A stretch of DNA of 11,101 nucleotides, from the NCBI GenBank assembly GCA_947476855.1, contig CANJSR010000134.1, positions 1 through 11,101 of the forward strand, in the 5' to 3' direction. The position numbers were made by a program, and so were the translations under genes. The notes below the pieces were generated by a model, which worked only from the letters and a program-made list of their open reading frames with translations, ran no database searches and was not told the origin of the DNA. Source of the stretch: Acetobacteraceae bacterium. GTDB lineage: Bacteria > Pseudomonadota > Alphaproteobacteria > Acetobacterales > Acetobacteraceae. Below, in pieces: positions 6,691-11,101 of this stretch (its first letter is position 1; each line of letters opens with the position of its first letter).

Positions 6691-7835
6691 GCCAGTTCCC
6701 CCCAGCGAATGCCGGCCAACAGTTCGGCCAGTCGTTCATAGTCGTTGACGTCATTGTAGGCGAATGCGGACAGTCTAAGCCAGATCGCGCCGTCCAGCAC
6801 ATGGACCGGCACATCGGTGCCGGCTGCCAGCAGGTGGTCGCGCAATGGTCCGACGCGATCAGGCGGCCCTGGCAGCCGCACCAGTCCCATCGCCGCCATC
6901 ATGGACGGGTCCGCGCCGGCTTCCGTACCCAGCCGTTCTACCAAAAGCCTTGTCGCGGCCAGGGCCATGGCGCGGTTGCGTTGCCGCAGCGCCACCCCGC
7001 CCAGCCGCTCATGAAAATCGATCGCCGCCGGCACCGCCAGCATGGCGGAGAAATCGCGCGTCCCGGTCCAGTCGAATTCCGCCAGATAGCCCTGCTCGAA
7101 GCCGTGCGAGATGATCGTCGGATGCAGCCCCGCCTGGCGTCCCGGCGCGCTCCAGAGAAACGCGCTGCCCTTGGGCGCGCAGAGCCATTTGTGGCAGTTG
7201 CCGGTGTACCAATCAGCGCCGGTCGCCGGGACGTCGAGGTCGATCTGCCCCGCGGCATGCGCGCCATCCACCAGCACCGGCACGCCCCGTTCGTGGCACA
7301 GGGCGGCGATCCGGGCCACCGGCAGCACCAGGGCGCTGGCCGAGGTGATGTGGTCGATCACCGCCAGCCGCGTCTCGGGCGTCAGCGCCGCCGCGACGGC
7401 ATCCAACACCGCGTCCGCGGTCGGGCGCGGGAAGGGAAGCACCGCCTCGGTCATGCGCGCGCCCGCCCGCTCGGTCACGAAGCGGACCGTGTTCCGCACC
7501 GCGCCATAGCCGTGCGACAGGACCAGGACCTCCTGTTCAGCGCGCAGCCGCAGTGACCGGAGGACCGCGTTGCAGCCGCCCGTCGCGTTGTCGACGAACA
7601 CCACGTCGTCCCCGCGCGCGCCGATGAAGCCAGCCAGCCGTTCGGCCGCCGCCCGCAGCGCGCCGGGCAGCACCGTCCGCATGAAGCGGGATGGCTGCGC
7701 CTCCATCCGGTCGCGCCAGGCCTGCTGTTCGGCCAGCACCGCGAGCGGAGTCGCGCCGAAGGAGCCGTGATTGACGGTCAGGAACCCGGGATCGAGCCGC
7801 CAGAGGTCCCGGACATGCGCGCCCAGCGTGTTCAC
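6687..7835 (-). CDS. Class V aminotransferase-fold PLP enzyme, isopenicillin N epimerase/cysteine desulfurase-like
   Basis: This 382-residue cytoplasmic enzyme of the fold type I class V family starts at the GTG at 7835, which overlaps the lipoprotein stop codon (GTGA). The N-terminal LTVNHGSFGATP is the usual CefD-like opening. The cofactor site shows DNATGGCNAVLRSL (phosphate-binding region), LSHGYGAVRNT, D190 and H193 in VLVDGAHAAGQ (D190 contacts the pyridine nitrogen), and K216 in GNCHKWLCAPKG, the Schiff-base lysine. Relatives include isopenicillin N epimerases, cysteine desulfurases and C-S lyases such as the ergothioneine enzyme EgtE. No catalytic-loop cysteine typical of a SufS/NifS desulfurase is obvious, so epimerase, lyase or transaminase activity is equally possible. 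It sits between a lipoprotein and a flavin monooxygenase with overlaps on both sides, pointing to a shared pathway. The epimerase label should not be read as antibiotic synthesis. Confidence 0.9.
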   Translation of the reverse strand: MNTLGAHVRDLWRLDPGFLTVNHGSFGATPLAVLAEQQAWRDRMEAQPSRFMRTVLPGALRAAAERLAGFIGARGDDVVFVDNATGGCNAVLRSLRLRAEQEVLVLSHGYGAVRNTVRFVTERAGARMTEAVLPFPRPTADAVLDAVAAALTPETRLAVIDHITSASALVLPVARIAALCHERGVPVLVDGAHAAGQIDLDVPATGADWYTGNCHKWLCAPKGSAFLWSAPGRQAGLHPTIISHGFEQGYLAEFDWTGTRDFSAMLAVPAAIDFHERLGGVALRQRNRAMALAATRLLVERLGTEAGADPSMMAAMGLVRLPGPPDRVGPLRDHLLAAGTDVPVHVLDGAIWLRLSAFAYNDVNDYERLAELLAGIRWGELA

Positions 7836-8251
7836 TTGCTGACGGTGACCCGGTAATCGACCTCGAAGCCCACTTCCATGCTGCGGGTCTCGAACGCGTC
7901 GGTGCCGGTGAAGCCCGGGTTGGGGCGGTAGGCGACACGGGTCTGGGCTTCCAGCACGTCAATCTGGACGGTCCCGTACTGCGGCGGGCGGGTAACCTTC
8001 AGATACGGGCCATAGGGCATGCCCCGGTTGCTTTCCGAACTCATCATCCAGCACCAGCCCCCATCATTGTTCATCACGATCGTCGCGATCGGGTTCCGGT
8101 AGGCTCGGCCCACCACGTTCTCTCCGCCGACCGCGCAGGCGACGGAGGCCGTGAGCGGCGGGGCCTCCTTCAGACGCGGCGGAACGTCACCGCAGGCAGC
8201 AAGGGACAGGACCGCGATCAGGGCGATCGGCAAGACAGGGCGTGCGCGCAT
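7832..8251 (-). CDS. Small predicted lipoprotein with Ig-like/cadherin-like C-terminal half
   Basis: This is a 139-residue envelope protein. The ATG at 8251 is preceded by a GGGGAAA Shine-Dalgarno and opens into a lipoprotein signal peptide (MRARPVLPIALIAVLSLAAC): the lipobox L17-A18-A19 leads to C20, the expected lipidated residue. Longer upstream reading in the same frame crosses the divergent gene and is rejected. The mature part has VACAVGGENVVGRAYRNP, a WCWMMSSESNRGMPYGPY segment, and a C-terminal GTVQIDVLEAQTRVAYRPN then PGFTGTDAFE, which resembles the strand pattern of bacterial Ig-like repeats (GTV...YTPNPGFTGTDSF). It probably lies in the outer membrane or on the periplasmic face as a binding or structural protein. 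It is the first gene of the minus-strand operon, overlaps the PLP enzyme by GTGA, and is transcribed divergently from the ABC importer. Function unknown. Confidence 0.85.
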   Translation of the reverse strand: MRARPVLPIALIAVLSLAACGDVPPRLKEAPPLTASVACAVGGENVVGRAYRNPIATIVMNNDGGWCWMMSSESNRGMPYGPYLKVTRPPQYGTVQIDVLEAQTRVAYRPNPGFTGTDAFETRSMEVGFEVDYRVTVSK

Positions 8252-8327
8252 GGTTGTTTCCCCTCGAGTGCTTGAGGCGCCATCCCAATAGGGCCACACT
8301 GGGCGGCATAAGGAACAGGGGGAAACA
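8252..8327. promoter_or_regulatory. Divergent intergenic region with mirrored 10-base Shine-Dalgarno sites
   Basis: The 76 bases separating the minus-strand lipoprotein operon and the plus-strand importer must hold both promoters or leaders. The sequence ggggaaacaa occurs just before each start codon: on the minus strand at 8254-8263 and on the plus strand at 8319-8328 (its last A is the first base of the importer ATG). This is an exact inverted repeat with 55 bases between. A second imperfect palindrome, cctcgag-tg-cttgagg (8262-8277, 6 of 7 pairs), lies inside and could be an operator. No convincing -35/-10 pair could be picked by eye. Confidence 0.5.
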
Positions 8328-9362
8328 ATGTTCACGAGACGAATCCTCACCGCCGGGCTGATGTTGGGCATGCTCGCCGGCCCCGCGGGGGCACAGACCG
8401 TCGACCCTGCCATGGTCGAGGCTGCCCGCAAGGAAGGCACCGTCGTCTGGTATACGGGCATGATCGTCAATCAGATCGTACGCCCGCTGGTCGAGGCGTT
8501 CGAGGCGAAGTACCCCGGGATCAAGGTCCAGTACTCCCGCGCCGCCGGGAACGACAATGCGCTGAAGATCATCAACGAGGCCCGTGCCCGCCGCCCCCTG
8601 GCGGACATGTTCGACGGTGTCTCGGCGTTGAACCCGCTGCTGGATGCCAAGCTGGTCGATGTGTTCCGCCCGAAGGAGGCCGAACGCTATCCGGCGTCGC
8701 GCAAGGACCCGTCCGGGCTGTGGACATCACCGAACGTCTATTACTACACGGCCGCCTACAACACCTCTCTCCTGAAGCCCGAGGAAGTGCCGCAGACGTA
8801 CGAGGCGCTGCTCGATCCCAAGTGGCAGGGCAAGATCGCCTGGACCTATGACCTGACGGCCGGTGGCCCGCCGGGCTTCATGATCAACATCCTGCGCTCG
8901 ATGGGCCAGGAGAAGGGGATGGAGTATCTGCGCGCCTTCGCCAAGCAGAAGCCCGTGACCATCCCAGCCGCGCAGCGCGTCGTGCTGGACAAGGTGATCG
9001 CCGGTGAATACCCGCTGGCGCTGATGACGCTGAGTTATCACTCCACCATCAGCGCCGCCAAGGGCGCGCCTGTGCAGTGGCTGAAGATGCCGCCGATGGT
9101 GTTCACCGCCAATCCGGCCGGGATCGTGAAGAACGCTCCGCACCCGAACGCCGCCAAGCTGCTGATGGAATTCCTACTGACCAAGGAAGCCCAGGTGATC
9201 TTCGCGGCCAATGACTACATGCCGGCCGATCCGGAAATCCCCATCAAGAACCCCGACCTGGTGCCGGAAATCGGCAAGTTCGCGATCGGCGTGATCACGC
9301 CCGAGGAAGCGCGTGTCGAAGTGCCGAAGATGATCGCGATCTATAACGAGCTGTTCAAGTGA
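8328..9362 (+). CDS. ABC transporter periplasmic substrate-binding protein, iron(III)/Fbp-like class
   Basis: This 344-residue protein is the ligand-capture component of an importer. The ATG at 8328 follows a strong AGGGGGAA Shine-Dalgarno and opens into a signal peptide (MFTRRILTAG, hydrophobic core, probable cleavage after A22, AGA-QT). The mature protein starts VDPAMVEAARKEGTVVWYTGM, the normal opening of the class, followed by FEAKYPGIKVQY, YYYTAAYNTSLLKPEEVPQ, LLDPKWQGKIAW and PHPNAAKLLMEFLLTKEAQ, all typical of the iron(III)/2-aminoethylphosphonate/thiamine-type extracellular solute-binding group. Iron is the usual annotation, but many members bind organic or phosphonate ligands and I could not confirm an adjacent metal-binding tyrosine pair. 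Its stop overlaps the permease start (GTGA). Transcribed away from the lipoprotein/PLP enzyme/monooxygenase operon, which may process what it brings in. Confidence 0.92.
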   Translation: MFTRRILTAGLMLGMLAGPAGAQTVDPAMVEAARKEGTVVWYTGMIVNQIVRPLVEAFEAKYPGIKVQYSRAAGNDNALKIINEARARRPLADMFDGVSALNPLLDAKLVDVFRPKEAERYPASRKDPSGLWTSPNVYYYTAAYNTSLLKPEEVPQTYEALLDPKWQGKIAWTYDLTAGGPPGFMINILRSMGQEKGMEYLRAFAKQKPVTIPAAQRVVLDKVIAGEYPLALMTLSYHSTISAAKGAPVQWLKMPPMVFTANPAGIVKNAPHPNAAKLLMEFLLTKEAQVIFAANDYMPADPEIPIKNPDLVPEIGKFAIGVITPEEARVEVPKMIAIYNELFK

Positions 9363-11101
9363 CAGCGTCCTCGACGGCGGCCGCGGCGTCGGCCGCCGCG
9401 AGGGCCAACCCCAAGACAAGCTGGCTGAGCGGGGACCCGCGGCGGCTGATCGCGGGCATCCTGCTGGTCGTGCTGGCCCTGCTGATGCTGCCGCCGCTGT
9501 GGATCCTGTTCCTCGACAGCTTCACCGAGCAGGACGCGATCGGAGAGATCACCGGCGTCACGCTGGGTCACTTCGCCAAGCTGCTGGCCGATAAGCGCGC
9601 GGTCGAAAGTGCGTGGAACAGCATCGTCTTCGCCATCGGCAGCACGATCCTGTCGCTGCTGACCGGCGGCGTGCTGGCCTGGCTGGTCGAGCGGACGAAC
9701 GCCCCCTTCAAGGTGCTGGCCTACCTGGCGACCATCATCTCGATGGGCACGCCCTTCATCCTGCACGTCATCGCCTGGCTGTTCCTGCTGGGCAAGGTCG
9801 GGCCGCTGAACGACCTGTACCGCATCATCACCGGCGCGGACGACAACCTGTTCAACGTCCATTCCATGACCGGCATGATCCTCATCGAGGGTTTCCTCTG
9901 GTCTCCCCTCGTCTTCCTCATGCTCGGCGCCACCTTCCGCGCGGCCAACGCGGACATGGAGGAAGCGGCGCGCATGAGCGGGGCGACCGTGTTCGACACG
10001 CTGCGCCGGGTGTCCCTGCCGCTGGCCAAGCCCGCGTTGCTGGCCCTGTCGCTGTTCGTCTTCATCCGCTCGATCGGCGCCTTCGAGGTTCCGGCCCTGG
10101 TCGGCATGCCCGCGCGCCTTTACGTGCTGACGACGGATGTCTACGCGGCGACGATCCACGTGCCGCCCGATCTTGGCTACGCGGCGGCCTTCTCGGTCGT
10201 CATGGTCGCGATCATGGCCGTGCTGCTGTATTATTACGGTCGGCTGTCGCGGAACGCCGAACGCTTCGCCTCCGTCACCGGCAAGGGCTACCGCCCGCGG
10301 CCCTTCGACCTGGGCACGGGCCGCTGGATTGCCGGGGCCATCATCATCTTCAACTTCATGATCGTGCTGGTCCTGCCGCTGATCACGCTGATCTGGATGT
10401 CGCTGTTGCCGTTTCCGAAAAGCTTCGGCCTCAGCGGCATTCCCTTGCTGACGCTCGACAACTTCAAGGCCGTGTTCACCGTCGGCGGCTATACCGAACT
10501 GGCCGTGAACAGCATCACCGTGGCCGCCGGCGCGGCGACCGTGGTCATGCTGCTGACCGCTTTGGCCGGCTGGATCGCCGCGCGCAACGGTCCGGGCGGG
10601 CGGGTGCTGGACCAGTTGGCGACGATCTCGCTCGTCTTCCCCAGCATCTGCCTCGGCGTCGCGGTGATGGAGGTCTATCTGCGCGTGCCGCTGCCGATCT
10701 ATGGCTCGCTGTGGATCATCGTGATCGCCTACGTCATCCGCTACATGCCGTTCGGCATGCGTTACGTCTATTCCGGCGTGCTGCAATTGCACAAGGAACT
10801 GGAGGAAGCGGCCGGCGTGGCGGGCGCGGGGGCGATGACGACGCTTCGGCGGATCGTGGCCCCTCTGCTCAGTCCGGCGCTGATCGCGGGGTGGCTGTTC
10901 ATCTTCCTGATCGCCAACAAGGAACTGGCGATCGCGGTGTTGCTGGCCAGCCCGACCTCCAAGGTCATCGCGGTGGCGATCTTCGACCAGTACGTGAACG
11001 GGCAGGGCGGAGAGCTTGCGGCTTTCGGCCTTTGCTGGACCGTGCTGATGACCGGGATCGCCGTGATCTTCTTCGCGCAAATGCGACGCGGCGCCGCCGA
11101 C
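9359..11101 (+). CDS. Fused two-domain ABC transporter permease, FbpB/ThiP type (3' partial)
   Basis: The frame is open for 581 codons from the GTG at 9359 to the window edge with no stop. The GTG overlaps the TGA of the binding-protein gene; the next in-frame start candidate falls inside the first membrane helix, so 9359 is preferred. After an Ala-rich cytoplasmic N-terminus of about 27 residues comes the first helix (LIAGILLVVLALLMLPPLWI). The protein is a tandem duplication of the binding-protein-dependent permease domain: the first EAA loop begins at about residue 201 (EEAARMSGATVFDTLRRVSL, then PLAKP), and the second at about 482 (EEAAGVAGAGAMTTLRRIVA, then PLLSP). These loops dock the ATPase. 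A single gene with both halves is the FbpB architecture of iron(III) and related importers. The ATP-binding subunit is not in the window and is expected just downstream. Only the extreme C-terminus should be missing. Confidence 0.95.
   Translation, partial: MTASSTAAAASAAARANPKTSWLSGDPRRLIAGILLVVLALLMLPPLWILFLDSFTEQDAIGEITGVTLGHFAKLLADKRAVESAWNSIVFAIGSTILSLLTGGVLAWLVERTNAPFKVLAYLATIISMGTPFILHVIAWLFLLGKVGPLNDLYRIITGADDNLFNVHSMTGMILIEGFLWSPLVFLMLGATFRAANADMEEAARMSGATVFDTLRRVSLPLAKPALLALSLFVFIRSIGAFEVPALVGMPARLYVLTTDVYAATIHVPPDLGYAAAFSVVMVAIMAVLLYYYGRLSRNAERFASVTGKGYRPRPFDLGTGRWIAGAIIIFNFMIVLVLPLITLIWMSLLPFPKSFGLSGIPLLTLDNFKAVFTVGGYTELAVNSITVAAGAATVVMLLTALAGWIAARNGPGGRVLDQLATISLVFPSICLGVAVMEVYLRVPLPIYGSLWIIVIAYVIRYMPFGMRYVYSGVLQLHKELEEAAGVAGAGAMTTLRRIVAPLLSPALIAGWLFIFLIANKELAIAVLLASPTSKVIAVAIFDQYVNGQGGELAAFGLCWTVLMTGIAVIFFAQMRRGAAD
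9375..9398 (+). other. GC-only hairpin at the binding protein/permease junction
   Basis: cggcggcc (9375-9382) pairs perfectly with ggccgccg (9391-9398) around an 8-base loop. The stem begins 12 bases after the binding-protein stop codon and lies within the first codons of the permease, in its Ala-rich N-terminus. In mRNA it would be a stable 8-bp all-GC stem that could protect the binding-protein message or restrain permease translation. It may also be a by-product of Ala codons in GC-rich DNA. Confidence 0.4.

Noticed and set aside
2..7835. A beta-lactam biosynthesis cluster, suggested by an isopenicillin N synthase-like dioxygenase and an isopenicillin N epimerase-like enzyme in one window.
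   Set aside because: The two genes are about 5.8 kb apart on opposite strands with proB and other unrelated genes between. There is no ACV synthetase, acyltransferase or expandase, and both family names are generic superfamily labels.
8272..8300. ttgagg followed 17 bases later by cacact as a sigma70 promoter for the importer.
   Set aside because: The -10 match is too weak to call, and in GC-rich alphaproteobacteria such matches are frequent by chance.
9341..11080. A 579-codon open frame on the minus strand, rich in His, Gln, Arg and Asp.
   Set aside because: It is antisense to the fused permease, which has clear membrane helices and two EAA loops. Its composition is that expected from the complement of GC-rich hydrophobic codons.

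Overview
The window is about 11.1 kb of GC-rich, densely packed bacterial DNA. High GC, GTG starts, four-base gene overlaps and a cgtcatgg-type intergenic palindromic repeat suggest an alphaproteobacterium, most likely Rhodospirillales/Acetobacteraceae. That placement is inferred from style and gene content, since no rRNA or other marker gene is present. I found no tRNA, rRNA, CRISPR array, insertion sequence or phage gene.

Left block, plus strand (1-3427). It starts inside a 2-oxoglutarate/Fe(II) dioxygenase of the isopenicillin N synthase-like superfamily (5' end missing). An exported MltB-family lytic transglycosylase follows and overlaps proB (glutamate 5-kinase with PUA domain) by ATGA. 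A small EthD-domain protein comes last. A 225-base convergent gap (3428-3652) then holds a degenerate 20-base tandem repeat leading into a three-hairpin, cloverleaf-like REP-type palindrome.

Middle block, minus strand (8251 down to 3653). Five genes are read right to left: a small lipoprotein, a class V PLP enzyme of the isopenicillin N epimerase/cysteine desulfurase fold, an SsuD-like flavin monooxygenase, a cyclopropane-fatty-acyl-phospholipid synthase-family methyltransferase, and an exported DUF6134-like protein. The first three are joined by GTGA and ATGA overlaps, and the last two by a GTGA overlap. A gap of about 75 bases separates the two groups. The first group looks like a small-molecule C-S or C-N bond-processing unit, the second like a membrane-lipid modification unit.

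Right block, plus strand (8328-11101). A periplasmic binding protein of the iron(III)/Fbp-like class is coupled by a GTGA overlap to a fused, two-domain FbpB/ThiP-type permease that runs off the right edge. The expected ATPase gene is not in the window. This importer diverges from the lipoprotein operon across a 76-base gap. The two Shine-Dalgarno regions at its ends are an exact 10-base inverted repeat, so the importer and the enzyme operon may be co-regulated.

Most genes are recognisable families. The main open questions are what the divergent importer/enzyme module handles, the altered active-site shell of the CFA-type enzyme, and the function of the two coupled exported proteins (lipoprotein and DUF6134-like).
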